64,000 nt of DNA from JAFLTL01 sp964389525 (GCA_964389525.1 CAYMEX010000004.1:1-64000), one strand, 5' to 3'. Positions 49,950 to 59,319 are shown, counted from the stretch's first letter. Made by a program: numbers and translations. The notes: generated from the letters alone by a model not told the origin.

Positions 49950-52577
49950 TTATTTCCCCGTTATTATCGCCTTTATCTCGTTCAGTTTGTTGAGCGCAGC
50001 CATAGGAGTCAGATTATTGATGTCGAGATCGAGTATCTGGTCGCGCACCTGACTGAGCACCGGATCGTCAAGCTGGAAAAACGACAGTTGCATTCCGCCC
50101 GTTTCCCTCTGCTCGTTCTCCTCGATGCTGCGCTTCACCGACGGTGAGATCTCGCCGGCACGGCGTTCGCTCTCGAGTTTGCGAAGTATCTCGCCGGCGC
50201 GGTCAAGTATCTCCTTCGGCATTCCGGCGAGCTTGGCCACATGTATTCCGAATGAGTGAGCGCTCCCGCCCGGAGTCAGTTTCCTCATAAACACTACCTT
50301 GCCGTCAATTTCCTGCACCGACACATTGTAGTTGGCGACCCGACCGTACATGCCGGCCATCTCGTTGAGCTCATGGTAGTGGGTGGCGAAAAGAGTCTTG
50401 GGATGACAGCGAGGATTCTCATGTATGTATTCGACGATAGCCCAGGCGATAGATATGCCGTCATAGGTCGAAGTACCGCGGCCGAGCTCATCAAACAGTA
50501 TCAGCGATCGTTCGCTCATATTGTTGAGTATCGACGCCGCCTCATTCATCTCCACCATGAAAGTCGACTCGCCCACCGACAGGTTGTCCGATGCGCCCAC
50601 TCGGGTAAAGATCTTGTCTACCACACCGATACGCACCGAGTCGGCCGGAACGAAAGATCCTGCCTGAGCCATAAGGGCGATAAGAGCCGTCTGCCTGAGC
50701 AGTGCCGACTTACCCGACATGTTAGGCCCCGTGATCATCATCACCTGTTCGCCGTCGTTGTCGATTTTCACCGAGTTGGAGATATAAGGCTCTCCGGCCG
50801 GGAGCTGACGTTCTATCACCGGATGGCGCCCCTCCTTTATGTCGATCACAAGCGACTCGTCGACGGTCGGACGGCTGTAGCGGTTGCACTCTGCCGCTTC
50901 GGCAAACGATTGCAGACAGTCGAGCTTGCCAAGCAGCAGTGCGTTACCCTGCATTGCAGGTATATACTGGGCGGCATCACCGACGAGTATGTTATACAGC
51001 CGTTCCTCGATTATCTCTATCCGCTCCTGCGCCCCGAGTATTTTCTCCTCATATGTCTTGAGCTCGGGAGTGATATATCGTTCTGCGTTGACGAGAGTCT
51101 GCTTTCTTATCCACTCGGCCGGCACTTTACTCTTATGCGCGTTAGTGACCTCGATATAATAGCCGAACACATTGTTGAACCCGATCTTGAGCGACGGTAT
51201 GCCGGTCTGTTCCGATTCACGCTTCTGCACTTTGGCGAGATACTCCTTTCCCGATGACGATATGCGGCGGAGTTCGTCAAGCTCGGCATCAACCCCTTCA
51301 CGTATCACTGTGCCGCGGTTCACTGCCAGCGGAGGATCATCTACAAGAGTGTTCAGTATCTTTTCAGACAATACCGGGCAGGGATTAAGCTGCACGCCGA
51401 GAGCACGCAGCGACTCGTCAGAAGCCCGGCTGCATATCTCTTTCAGAGGCTCGACCGACTTCAGGGCAAGCGCGATCTGACGCATCTCGCGCGGCGACAC
51501 ACGCCCCGACGCCACCTTGCCCACCAGACGCTCAAGATCGCCGGCTTCACGCAGAAATCCGACTACCTGCTCACGCTCGCGCCGGTGCTTCACCAGATAA
51601 CCCACTGCGTTGAGCCTGCGGTTTATCTCGGCGATATCGCGGAGCGGGAAAAGAATCCAGCGCCTTATCATGCGCGAGCCCATAGGGCCGGCCGTATAGT
51701 CCAGCACATCGAGCAGCGACTTGCCCTCCTCGCTTCCGGTCGACACAAGCTCCAGATTTCTCACCGTGAACTTGTCGAGACGCACACTGTGATCCTCTTC
51801 GATACGCGATATACGGCTGATATGCGACAGACGGTCGTGGTGCGTCACATCAAGATAATGAAGCACTGCACCCGCCGCGATTATAGCCAGAGGCATACCG
51901 TCGATGCCGAAGCCTTTGAGTCCTGAGGTCTCAAACTGCTTTAGAAGACGGTCATTGGCGCTGTCGGTCGTAAACACCCAGTCATCGAGCTCCGACATCA
52001 GATATTTCATCTGAAAACTTCCCTCCACGAGGCCACGGCTACCGCGCTCGGCAAGCACCTCTTTAGGCGAGAAATTGCCCATGAGCTTGTCGATATAGTC
52101 GGTGTCACCCTCAGCGACCATAAACTCGCCCGTACTTATATCGAGCAGCGCGAGTCCCCACCTTCCTTTCTGGTGATATACCGACGCCAAAAAATTGTTT
52201 TCCCTGTGATCGAGAACATTGTCGCCCATCACCACGCCGGGAGTCACAAGCTCGGTGATACCGCGCTTCACAAGCTTTTTCGTCAGTTTCGGATCCTCAA
52301 GCTGCTCGGCGATTGCCACACGCTTACCCGCTCTGACAAGTTTGGGCAGATATGTGTCGAGCGCATGATGAGGAAAACCGGCGAGCTCTATCGACGTGGC
52401 AACGCCGTTGGCACGCTTCGTCAGCGTGATGCCGAGTATCTCCGAGGCGATGATCGCGTCATCGCCGAATGTCTCATAAAAATCCCCCGATCTGAAAAGC
52501 AGTACTGCATCGGGATGCTTTCGCTTCATCTCGAGATACTGCTTCATCATTGGAGTCTCAACGATCTTCTTAGCCAT
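49950..52577 (-). CDS. mutS: DNA mismatch repair protein MutS
   Basis: An 875-residue MutS. The mismatch-reading GDFYETFGDDA lies at about 31-41. The connector, lever and clamp regions are intact, and the ATPase has Walker A GPNMSGKSALLRQ (about 616), the DELGRGTSTYDG signature, and a C-terminal helix-turn-helix. No frameshift is seen, so the homopolymer changes elsewhere in the window cannot be blamed on a visible mutS lesion. It overlaps the meaB end by 8 bases. Confidence 0.97.
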   Translation of the reverse strand: MAKKIVETPMMKQYLEMKRKHPDAVLLFRSGDFYETFGDDAIIASEILGITLTKRANGVATSIELAGFPHHALDTYLPKLVRAGKRVAIAEQLEDPKLTKKLVKRGITELVTPGVVMGDNVLDHRENNFLASVYHQKGRWGLALLDISTGEFMVAEGDTDYIDKLMGNFSPKEVLAERGSRGLVEGSFQMKYLMSELDDWVFTTDSANDRLLKQFETSGLKGFGIDGMPLAIIAAGAVLHYLDVTHHDRLSHISRISRIEEDHSVRLDKFTVRNLELVSTGSEEGKSLLDVLDYTAGPMGSRMIRRWILFPLRDIAEINRRLNAVGYLVKHRREREQVVGFLREAGDLERLVGKVASGRVSPREMRQIALALKSVEPLKEICSRASDESLRALGVQLNPCPVLSEKILNTLVDDPPLAVNRGTVIREGVDAELDELRRISSSGKEYLAKVQKRESEQTGIPSLKIGFNNVFGYYIEVTNAHKSKVPAEWIRKQTLVNAERYITPELKTYEEKILGAQERIEIIEERLYNILVGDAAQYIPAMQGNALLLGKLDCLQSFAEAAECNRYSRPTVDESLVIDIKEGRHPVIERQLPAGEPYISNSVKIDNDGEQVMMITGPNMSGKSALLRQTALIALMAQAGSFVPADSVRIGVVDKIFTRVGASDNLSVGESTFMVEMNEAASILNNMSERSLILFDELGRGTSTYDGISIAWAIVEYIHENPRCHPKTLFATHYHELNEMAGMYGRVANYNVSVQEIDGKVVFMRKLTPGGSAHSFGIHVAKLAGMPKEILDRAGEILRKLESERRAGEISPSVKRSIEENEQRETGGMQLSFFQLDDPVLSQVRDQILDLDINNLTPMAALNKLNEIKAIITGK

Positions 52578-53667
52578 TTGTCGGCTTTATATTGAAGTAT
52601 TGGTCAAGTGCTTTGCGCGCTGCTACAAACGAGCTCAGACGGTCGGCAAGAACTTCATGTTCGAGATCCGGCAGCACAGCCTCGATCTCCGGGTTACGGT
52701 AGAAATGATCTCTGAGCTGTTCGTTGATGCTCTCATACATCCAGTAGCGGGCCTGTTCCTGACGGCGGCGGAAGAAGTAGCCGTTGCCCTTGACATAGTC
52801 GAAATAACGGTCTATCATATCCCACACCTCAGGGATTCCAAGCTCATAGTAGCCCGAATAGGTCAGCACTTCGGGCTTCCACCCCGACGCCGTCGGCGGG
52901 AACAGCTGCAAAGCGCTCTTGAACTGCGCCTGCGCCAGTTGCGCGCGCTGCACATTGTCGCCGTCGGCCTTGTTTATGACTATGCCGTCGGCCATCTCCA
53001 TTATGCCGCGCTTTATGCCCTGCAGTTCGTCGCCGGTTCCAGCGAGCTGTATCAGCAGGAAGAAATCGACCATCGAGTGGACAGCCGTCTCGCTCTGTCC
53101 CACGCCCACGGTCTCGACAAACACGTTGTTGAATCCCGCTGCCTCGCAGAGCACGATCGTCTCACGCGTCTTGCGTGCGACACCTCCGAGCGAGCCGGCC
53201 GAAGGTGAAGGGCGGATGAATGCGTCGGGATGCACCGACAGTTTCTCCATCCTCGTCTTGTCGCCGAGGATCGACCCCTTCGTGCGCTCGCTCGACGGAT
53301 CGATAGCAAGCACCGCGAGCTTTCCTCCCCCTTTCAGCACATGCAGGCCGAACACGTCGATCGAAGTGCTCTTGCCAGCTCCGGGCACACCCGTGATACC
53401 GATTCGCCGCGAATTGCCCGAATAAGGCAGACACTTCTCAATTACCTCCTGCGCCATCACCTGATGTTCGGGCACGAGACTCTCGACAAGAGTCACAGCA
53501 CGGCTCAGCATCGTTATGTCACCCTTCAGTATTCCCTCCACAAGCTCTGCCGGAGTCGCCATGCGCCTGCGCCGGTGCTGCAGATAAGGATTGACCACAG
53601 GAGGCTGTGCCACACCGCCGTTCACCTGCAATCCTATATATTTTGAGTCATTTTCCGGATGTTCCAT
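52570..53667 (-). CDS. meaB: Methylmalonyl-CoA mutase-associated GTPase MeaB
   Basis: About 365 residues. Walker A GVPGAGKSTSIDVFG (about residue 95), the switch and base-recognition segments AIDPSSERTKGSILGDKTRM and NKADG are present, together with VETVGVGQSE. It protects and reloads adenosylcobalamin in methylmalonyl-CoA mutase. No mutase genes are in the window. ATG 53667 is preferred; the extra residues to 53709 lie in the promoter region. First gene of a likely meaB-mutS-rlmH-amidase operon. Confidence 0.93.
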   Translation of the reverse strand: MEHPENDSKYIGLQVNGGVAQPPVVNPYLQHRRRRMATPAELVEGILKGDITMLSRAVTLVESLVPEHQVMAQEVIEKCLPYSGNSRRIGITGVPGAGKSTSIDVFGLHVLKGGGKLAVLAIDPSSERTKGSILGDKTRMEKLSVHPDAFIRPSPSAGSLGGVARKTRETIVLCEAAGFNNVFVETVGVGQSETAVHSMVDFFLLIQLAGTGDELQGIKRGIMEMADGIVINKADGDNVQRAQLAQAQFKSALQLFPPTASGWKPEVLTYSGYYELGIPEVWDMIDRYFDYVKGNGYFFRRRQEQARYWMYESINEQLRDHFYRNPEIEAVLPDLEHEVLADRLSSFVAARKALDQYFNIKPTNG

Positions 53668-53722
53668 TGTCGTTCCTTTTAGGGGTTCCGTTCGGCACTG
53701 TAAGTGCATAATACATCATTTA

Positions 53723-53753
53723 CAAAGATACAAAAATGCCGCTCTTTACCAAA
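53723..53753 (-). promoter_or_regulatory. Consensus promoter of meaB operon
   Basis: Read on the minus strand: TTTG (plus 53750-53753), a 19-bp spacer and TATCTTTG (plus 53723-53730), both perfect matches to the Bacteroidetes consensus. Predicted start is near 53718. Confidence 0.75.
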
Positions 53754-53770
53754 CTTAGACAAGCTCTTAA

Positions 53771-53801
53771 TTTGCACTGTTGGTAAATCTTCGTATATTT
53801 G
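53771..53801 (+). promoter_or_regulatory. Consensus promoter of TlpA-type gene
   Basis: TTTG (53771-53774), a 19-bp spacer and TATATTTG (53794-53801), both perfect matches. Predicted start near 53806, about 26 bases before the ATG. It lies back to back with the meaB promoter. Confidence 0.75.
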
Positions 53802-53831
53802 GCAGATACACCAAATCCTACAATATTCAAT

Positions 53832-54968
53832 ATGAAAAAAATTGCATTGGGCTTTATCGGACTGGGAATGCTGACCGCCTGTCAGCACACGACCGAAATA
53901 AGCGGAACACTGACCGGTATCGAAAGTGACACTCTGTTAGTTAATTCATATATACGCGGAATTGACGAACCCATATCCGACACCATTCCCATGAAAAACG
54001 GAACGTTTGCCTTTAACGTTGGCGACAGCGTGCTTAAAGAGGTTTACATATACGCCAAACCGGCGACAGGAGACGAGCCCCATCCTGCAACCATCAAGGC
54101 TGTCAGTTTCATGCTGATCCCCGGTAAACCGATAAAAATCACCGGATCTCTCGACAATTACCGACTCGAGGGAGACAGCTTCTACGAAGACTACAGTAAG
54201 ATATTGGAAGACTGCCAGCCATACTTGCAGAAAATCGACTCCCTGAACAACATCTGCATTGCTTTGGAACAGAAAATCGGTACAGACGGCATAACCACCG
54301 ACTCTATACGTCAGCTTTATGCGCCTGTAAGAGGCTATGTTAATGCAATGCTCGAAATCAAGAAAGACTATATACGTCAGAATCCCGACAACGACCTATC
54401 CGTATATCTGCTCTCAACTTCATCAATAGAGACGCTTAAGGAACTTATCGACAGCTTTTCCGACAGAGCCCGGCAGGGCACAATGGCTCCTTTATACAAG
54501 GCGATGCAAGAAGACCTCGAACGCATTTCGGCTCGTGAAAATGCACAGAAAGCCATGACTCCGGGAGCACCCGCGCCCGACTTCACCGTAAAAGATCTCG
54601 ATGGAAAAGATTTCACACTTTCATCATTGAAAGGCAAATATGTGGTTCTTGACTTCTGGGGAAGCTGGTGCGGATGGTGCATCAAGGGCATACCCGACAT
54701 GAAGAAATCCTACGAAAAATACAAAGGCCGCATCGAGTTTGTAGGCGTTGACTGCAACGACACAGAGGAAGCATGGAAGAAAGCAGTCGAGGAGCACCAG
54801 TTGCCGTGGATCAACGTGCGCAACGACGGCAACCCCGACGTCTCCATGATGTATGGCGTCAGCGGCTATCCCACGAAATTCATCATCGACCCCGAGGGAA
54901 AGATCAACAAACGCATTATCGGCGAAGATCCTCAGTTCTACGACTACCTCGACTCACTCATGAAATAA
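53832..54968 (+). CDS. TlpA-like thioredoxin with DUF4369
   Basis: About 378 residues: lipoprotein-type signal (FIGLGMLTAC, Cys about residue 16), an N-terminal DUF4369 domain (about 20-110), a helical linker, and a C-terminal TlpA/AhpC-type thioredoxin domain (about 245-378) with VLDFWGSWCGWCIKGIPDM carrying the active-site CGWC, plus VSGYPTKFIIDPEG with the cis-Pro. It probably reduces periplasmic disulfides or delivers electrons to cytochrome maturation. ATG 53832 is chosen because the upstream frame enters the promoter. Confidence 0.93.
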   Translation: MKKIALGFIGLGMLTACQHTTEISGTLTGIESDTLLVNSYIRGIDEPISDTIPMKNGTFAFNVGDSVLKEVYIYAKPATGDEPHPATIKAVSFMLIPGKPIKITGSLDNYRLEGDSFYEDYSKILEDCQPYLQKIDSLNNICIALEQKIGTDGITTDSIRQLYAPVRGYVNAMLEIKKDYIRQNPDNDLSVYLLSTSSIETLKELIDSFSDRARQGTMAPLYKAMQEDLERISARENAQKAMTPGAPAPDFTVKDLDGKDFTLSSLKGKYVVLDFWGSWCGWCIKGIPDMKKSYEKYKGRIEFVGVDCNDTEEAWKKAVEEHQLPWINVRNDGNPDVSMMYGVSGYPTKFIIDPEGKINKRIIGEDPQFYDYLDSLMK

Positions 54969-54980
54969 CCCGTCCCCACG

Positions 54981-55250
54981 AGAGTAGGGACGCACGGCTC
55001 GTGCGTCCTCCCGTTACGCCGGATGGTAAGCGCCGGGAGGCGCGCCGTTATCGTAAACCCCAGGCGACCGCACGGAAGCCTGGGGTATATCACGCCACCT
55101 CCCACTGAGCCTCGGAGAGGCGACGTAATCCCCACCGCATACCGCGCCGAGGCATCGCAGATGCCGCAACCCGGCGCAGCCGGAGCTTAACCCCACCTCG
55201 CCTACCAGTCTCGCAGAGACTGAACCGCACCCCTCATACCTCATACCATG
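54981..55250. repeat. 270-bp tandem repeat, copy 1
   Basis: First of three head-to-tail units. It contains GGACGCACG-GCT-CGTGCGTCC, GCGCC-GGGA-GGCGC, ACCCCAGGC with GCCTGGGGT, GCCTC-GGA-GAGGC, GGCATC-GCA-GATGCC, CCGGC-GCA-GCCGG and CAGTCTC-GCA-GAGACTG hairpins. It differs from copy 2 mainly in its first part (GTCCTCCCG versus GTACACCCG). No real gene; apparent frames are identical in each copy. Confidence 0.92.
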
Positions 55251-55520
55251 AGAGTAGGGACGCACGGCTCGTGCGTACACCCGTTACGCCGGATGGTAAG
55301 CGCCGGGAGGCGCGCCGTTATCGTAAACCCCAGGCGACCGCACGGAAGCCTGGGGTATATCACGCCACCTCCCACTGAGCCTCGGAGAGGCGACGTAATC
55401 CCCACCGCATACCGCGCCGAGGCATCGCAGATGCCGCAACCCGGCGCAGCCGGAGCTTAACCCCACCTCGCCTACCAGTCTCGCAGAGACTGAACCGCAC
55501 CCCTCATACCTCATACCATG
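55251..55520. repeat. 270-bp tandem repeat, copy 2
   Basis: Exact-period second unit with the same series of hairpins; nearly identical to copy 1 over its whole length. Confidence 0.92.
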
Positions 55521-55740
55521 AGAGTAGGGACGCACGGCTCGTGCGTACACCCGTTACGCCGGATGGTAAGCGCCGGGAGGCGCGCCGTTATCGTAAACCC
55601 CAGGCGACCGCACGGAAGCCTGGGGTATATCACGCCACCTCCCACAGAGCCTCGGAGAGGCGACGTAATCCCCACCGCATACCGCGCCGAGGCATCAAAG
55701 ATGCCGTAACCGGAGCTTAACCCCATCCTCGCCAACCACC
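55521..55740. repeat. 270-bp tandem repeat, copy 3 (truncated)
   Basis: Third unit, identical to the others at the start but degenerating towards its end. GGCATC-GCA-GATGCC becomes GGCATCAAAGATGCC, and the CCGGC-GCA-GCCGG and CAGTCTC units are lost or shortened. Confidence 0.85.
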
Positions 55741-56016
55741 CCCTCATATCTCATACCCGAGGTATGAGATATTGTTAGCCGGGTACACCTGACAGTGTAC
55801 CCGGTAAAAAACGCCTATCAACATCCCTATCCCACCATGAGAGTATGGACGCACGGCTCGTGCGTCCACCTGTAGCCTAAGCTATTGCAGCTACCACTCC
55901 ACCTCGCCAGCCAGTCTTGCAGAGACTGAACACCTCGCATATATACTTATACTCCGGCGGCATCCCCCGGCGTCGTCAGGGCGCGGCCACACGATGTCTG
56001 TTAAGACTGTTATCTA
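55741..56016. repeat. Further hairpin elements after the tandem array
   Basis: No gene. Contains ATCTCATACC-CGA-GGTATGAGAT (near 55748-55771), CCGGGTACAC with GTGTACCCGG (near 55781-55803), another GGACGCACG/CGTGCGTCC unit (near 55847) and a TAAGCTATTGCAGCTACC segment shared with the 13-kb region. Confidence 0.75.
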
Positions 56017-56577
56017 TTACCTCACCGCCGTAAGATCCCTGAAATCCCTGATAGTTTTAGGCAGGAAGAAAACCACCGACACAACGACACCGACCGCAAG
56101 TACGCCTACTGTAAGCCAGAAAGCAAGAGGCTTCAGTTGCAGCAGATTGGCAAGAAACAGTGCAAAGAATGCAGCAAGGGCCAGCCCGAGGACAATCTCA
56201 CCACAGAGCGCACACAGGCGCAACGATGCCACATTCTTCATTGCTGCCACAGGAGTCGATGTAGCGAGATCTATACGTCTGGCCTTTATCGACATGATTA
56301 CATACCACCCGGCAGCAATTATAAGATAAAAGCCGAGGAAACCCTTGTAAGGCAACGGGAACGCATCTTCTCCTTGCCCTGCAAGCCACAGGATCATATA
56401 TACCGTCCCGATTATGAAGCACATAAACGAAGCCCTCGAAAAGTGCCGTATCACACGCTTCTGTGCAGCCTCGCATTTTCGGAAGTCAAACCGCAATTCC
56501 TCCCTGCTGTTCTGTGCAAGCACGTCGTCAAGTGTTGCCATGCCCTTTTTCAGTTCATCGATATTCATAATAGTCAT
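56017..56577 (-). CDS. Four-TM membrane protein, co-encoded with ECF sigma factor
   Basis: A 186-residue protein with a charged, coiled N-terminus (about 1-45) and four membrane helices (about 49-66, 78-97, 116-145 and 150-168). Its start overlaps the sigma stop (ATGA). Position and topology suggest a regulator or anti-sigma partner of that sigma factor, but no known anti-sigma domain is recognised. Confidence 0.6.
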   Translation of the reverse strand: MTIMNIDELKKGMATLDDVLAQNSREELRFDFRKCEAAQKRVIRHFSRASFMCFIIGTVYMILWLAGQGEDAFPLPYKGFLGFYLIIAAGWYVIMSIKARRIDLATSTPVAAMKNVASLRLCALCGEIVLGLALAAFFALFLANLLQLKPLAFWLTVGVLAVGVVVSVVFFLPKTIRDFRDLTAVR

Positions 56578-57053
56578 CTCTTAGAATTTATAAGTTTTTC
56601 TTTAATACGTCTCAGCCTTGTGGCCACTGTGTTGCGCGACATTCCCATGATCTCTGCTATCTCGTCATACTGGTACTCGTCAAGCCATAGCAGCACGATT
56701 GCTTTATCGAGAGGGTGTAGCTGGTTGACCAGATCATAAAGCTCCTGCAATTGTTCGGCACGCACATCATCGCCTTCTGTAGAACGATCGTACCCGCTCA
56801 GCTCCAGAGGCAACGTTACAAGTCTCGACTTATAGTTGCGTATAGACATCAGAGCAGCATTCACAGCCACACGATATATCCAGGTCGACAGTTTGCTGTC
56901 TCCGCGAAACTTGTCGATACCGAGCCATAAGTTCACGTATATCTCCTGCCGCAGATCCTCATAAGGCATCTTGTCTGTCGCATAGAAAAAGCATACCTTG
57001 TTGATGATGCGGGTATGCTCCTTTATCATCTCGGCAAATTCACTCTCACTCAT
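56574..57053 (-). CDS. ECF RNA polymerase sigma factor (second)
   Basis: A 159-residue ECF sigma factor: region 2 (YEDLRQEIYVNLWLGIDKFRGDSKLSTWIYRVAVNAALMSIRN, about residues 31-75) and region 4 (LDKAIVLLWLDEYQYDEIAEIMGMSRNTVATRLRRIKEKLIN, about 115-156). Followed immediately by a membrane protein that may control it. The regulon cannot be inferred. Confidence 0.9.
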   Translation of the reverse strand: MSESEFAEMIKEHTRIINKVCFFYATDKMPYEDLRQEIYVNLWLGIDKFRGDSKLSTWIYRVAVNAALMSIRNYKSRLVTLPLELSGYDRSTEGDDVRAEQLQELYDLVNQLHPLDKAIVLLWLDEYQYDEIAEIMGMSRNTVATRLRRIKEKLINSKR

Positions 57054-57135
57054 CGATACTGTAGTTTATAACCTGTTTAATTTGCCCTATAAGGTGCATT
57101 TTTCCGCCGGTTAGTTTCACTCCGACATAAAAAAA

Positions 57136-57168
57136 GTGCTGCCCCGTGCGATGAAGTCAAGGCAGCAC
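57136..57168 (-). terminator. Rho-independent terminator after proC
   Basis: Stem GTGCTGCC / GGCAGCAC with a 17-nt loop. On the minus strand it is followed by seven T (plus A-run 57129-57135), 27 bases after the proC stop. Confidence 0.85.
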
Positions 57169-57194
57169 AAAAAGATGCGATATATCTGTTTATC

Positions 57195-57983
57195 TCACCG
57201 CTTCGGCATTGCCGAACGCATCCCGGCCTCCACAGCCGCCGAAAGCCCTCCGGCCTCCATAGCGTTCAGGCCGCGTATCGTCAGGCCGCCGGCCGTAGTC
57301 ACGGCATCGATGGCATCTTCAGGGTGCGCACCCGTCGACTCGAGAAGCGCGGACGCACCTTTCAGTGTCTGTATCACCGCCTTCCTCGCCTCGCACGGAC
57401 GAAGTCCGAGTTCTACGGCACCCTGCTCCATAGCGCGCATAAAACGCATCGCGAACGCTATGCCGCACGAAGCGGTGACCATGCCCGCATCGACCATGCG
57501 CTCCTCTACCACCGACACCTTGCCGCATGCGCCGAACAGCCGCGTCACGTCGGCTATCTGAGCGGCAGTGCCTCGGCGCTGGGCCATAAATGTCATGCTT
57601 TCGCCTGTCGACGCCGCAGTGTTCGGTATCACATAAAACACGGCAGGACTGCACCCCTCGCCTATCATCTCCTCAAGAGCGTCCATACCGATCCCGCCGG
57701 CCATCGACACGACCGCGGGCATCTCGCGCTCTATCGTCTCACGCAGCTCCGCGACGACACCGGGCAGTATCCACGGTTTCACCGCCAGTATGATCACCGA
57801 AGCTCCCGCTGCTGCCTCGACATTCGATGTCGTAGTCACAATCGACGGGAAGCGTTCACGCAGTTTCTCCAGCTTGCCTTCCGACGGATTCGACACTGCC
57901 ACAGTCACATCCGCAAGCACCGATGCTATACCCGATGCCACGGCTCCTCCCATGTTTCCGGCCCCGATTATCGCGATTTTCAT
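57195..57983 (-). CDS. proC: Pyrroline-5-carboxylate reductase
   Basis: A 262-residue reductase making proline from pyrroline-5-carboxylate. NAD(P)-binding IAIIGAGNMGGAVASGI (about residues 3-19), ILAVKPW, and the substrate-region signature HPEDAIDAVTTAGGLTIRGLNAMEAGG near the C-terminus are all present. Normal length. It starts 3 bases after the lipoprotein gene. Confidence 0.95.
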   Translation of the reverse strand: MKIAIIGAGNMGGAVASGIASVLADVTVAVSNPSEGKLEKLRERFPSIVTTTSNVEAAAGASVIILAVKPWILPGVVAELRETIEREMPAVVSMAGGIGMDALEEMIGEGCSPAVFYVIPNTAASTGESMTFMAQRRGTAAQIADVTRLFGACGKVSVVEERMVDAGMVTASCGIAFAMRFMRAMEQGAVELGLRPCEARKAVIQTLKGASALLESTGAHPEDAIDAVTTAGGLTIRGLNAMEAGGLSAAVEAGMRSAMPKR

Positions 57984-57986
57984 TAG

Positions 57987-58451
57987 TCAGTTGAATGTTT
58001 TAGATATCTCTTTGGCGACAAGTTTTATCGCCTCTTGAAGATCATCGCCGTAAGATATACCCACCGACGCACACGATCCTTTGCACGACACTACCGGACG
58101 CCCGGTCATGTAATCGATAAAGTTGACCGTCACAGTCGTCACTTCCTCGCCGAATGAGGCACCATACTTCACCATCAGCAGCCGTTCGCACTGCTGTGGC
58201 GTCAGTTCACGGATGCGCCGGTCACTCACAAGACGGAGACCCGACATTTCCACTGCATCATACATCTGTATCTCATATTCCATTAGCTCGGCCGGTATAT
58301 GATATGTATCGTCGCTGATGATCGATGCATACTCATATTTCGGAAGATTGGCATTCTGCGATACAATTGTTTTGGTCGACGTGCAGGCCGTGAGCAGACA
58401 CAACAGCCACAGTGCCGCCATACTCAGGCTCTTTGCTGCGGTTATCTTCAT
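57987..58451 (-). CDS. Small lipoprotein of unknown function
   Basis: About 154 residues with a lipobox-type signal (MAALWLLCLLTACTSTKT) and a mature part with DDTYHIPAELMEYEIQMYDAVE and TVTVNFIDYMTGRPVVSCKGS. No known domain is recognised. Probably co-transcribed with proC and the upstream lipoprotein gene (13 bases away). ATG 58451 is chosen over 58457. Confidence 0.6.
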   Translation of the reverse strand: MKITAAKSLSMAALWLLCLLTACTSTKTIVSQNANLPKYEYASIISDDTYHIPAELMEYEIQMYDAVEMSGLRLVSDRRIRELTPQQCERLLMVKYGASFGEEVTTVTVNFIDYMTGRPVVSCKGSCASVGISYGDDLQEAIKLVAKEISKTFN

Positions 58452-58464
58452 AGGCACATGACGT

Positions 58465-59310
58465 TTATTCTTCAGTTACAGAGAACGAGTAATTAAGTTT
58501 GGTCTCACCTGTGTTGACACCCTCCCATACACCATAACGGGTAGTCTCCACCATGATCGCGCACTTTTTTGCAGCCAGAGAGCCGGGAGTGTTATCAAGA
58601 GTGAGCTTATATGTCTTGCTTGCCGATACATCTCCGCTCCAATATACTCTCGACGCCACAGCCTCAAGTGTCGAGTTGGTCGACCATGCCTCTGCCGATG
58701 CGGTCATTGTCACATCAAGAGTCCCGGCTGTTCCGCTCGACGGAGTCCAGTACAGATCCTCCTGCGGCACCTTTATTGTCCTGTCATTTGACTCCACTTT
58801 AAATGTTCGGTTCAGCTCCTCTCCCGTGGTCGAGCGCCCAGTCACGGTTACATCTATTGCAGCCTTGCACTCAAAGTCTGGCATGACCTCAAACACGGTC
58901 TGCTGCAGGTTGTCGGCAATCAGTATTTCGGCATCACGCGCATCCTTCTGTATGAGATTTCCTATTACCGACATATTGAGCCGGCCCGGAGCTACATTGA
59001 CAAGCGGAACCTTAAACTCAAGCGGCTCTCCCGAGTAGGGTTTAGATAAGTAGTGACCGCCATTGACCATCAGATCTAACGAACGAAGCACGACACCCTT
59101 GGGAGCCGTCATCTTCACGTCAGCGACCCTGACGGTAAGTTCTTCGCTGCGCTCATACCACGACCACGCCGCGCTCGGGGCAACCGTAATATCCGAACTG
59201 ATTTTCACTTGTGTAGTATCGATAGGAGCCAGCTCCGGATCATCATGATCAGCACAGGCCGTCAGCATAATGCAAGCGACAGATACACCAAACTTAAATA
59301 TCTTATTCAT
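58465..59310 (-). CDS. Lipoprotein with beta-sandwich repeats, unknown function
   Basis: A 281-residue lipoprotein (SVACIMLTAC, Cys at about residue 19) followed by ADHDDPE, an acidic tether of surface lipoproteins. Two or three beta-sandwich-like segments follow (KISSDITVAPSAAWSWYERSEELTVRV, GRLNMSVIGNLIQ, IDVTVTGRSTTGEELNRTF, VYWSGDVSASKTYKLTLDN). No family recognised. A run of ten G lies 9 bases upstream of the start codon on the coding strand. Confidence 0.55.
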   Translation of the reverse strand: MNKIFKFGVSVACIMLTACADHDDPELAPIDTTQVKISSDITVAPSAAWSWYERSEELTVRVADVKMTAPKGVVLRSLDLMVNGGHYLSKPYSGEPLEFKVPLVNVAPGRLNMSVIGNLIQKDARDAEILIADNLQQTVFEVMPDFECKAAIDVTVTGRSTTGEELNRTFKVESNDRTIKVPQEDLYWTPSSGTAGTLDVTMTASAEAWSTNSTLEAVASRVYWSGDVSASKTYKLTLDNTPGSLAAKKCAIMVETTRYGVWEGVNTGETKLNYSFSVTEE

Positions 59311-59319
59311 AGAGATTTA

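Noticed and set aside
49950..52577. Defective mutS as cause of homopolymer changes
   Set aside because: The gene is full length with intact mismatch, Walker A and signature motifs.
54981..55740. Possible CRISPR array
   Set aside because: The repeat unit is 270 bp with no unique spacers and no cas genes nearby; it is a tandem duplication.
55014..55747. Apparent 63-88-codon genes in the repeats
   Set aside because: They occur identically in each repeat unit, lack signals or families, and follow the hairpin sequences.
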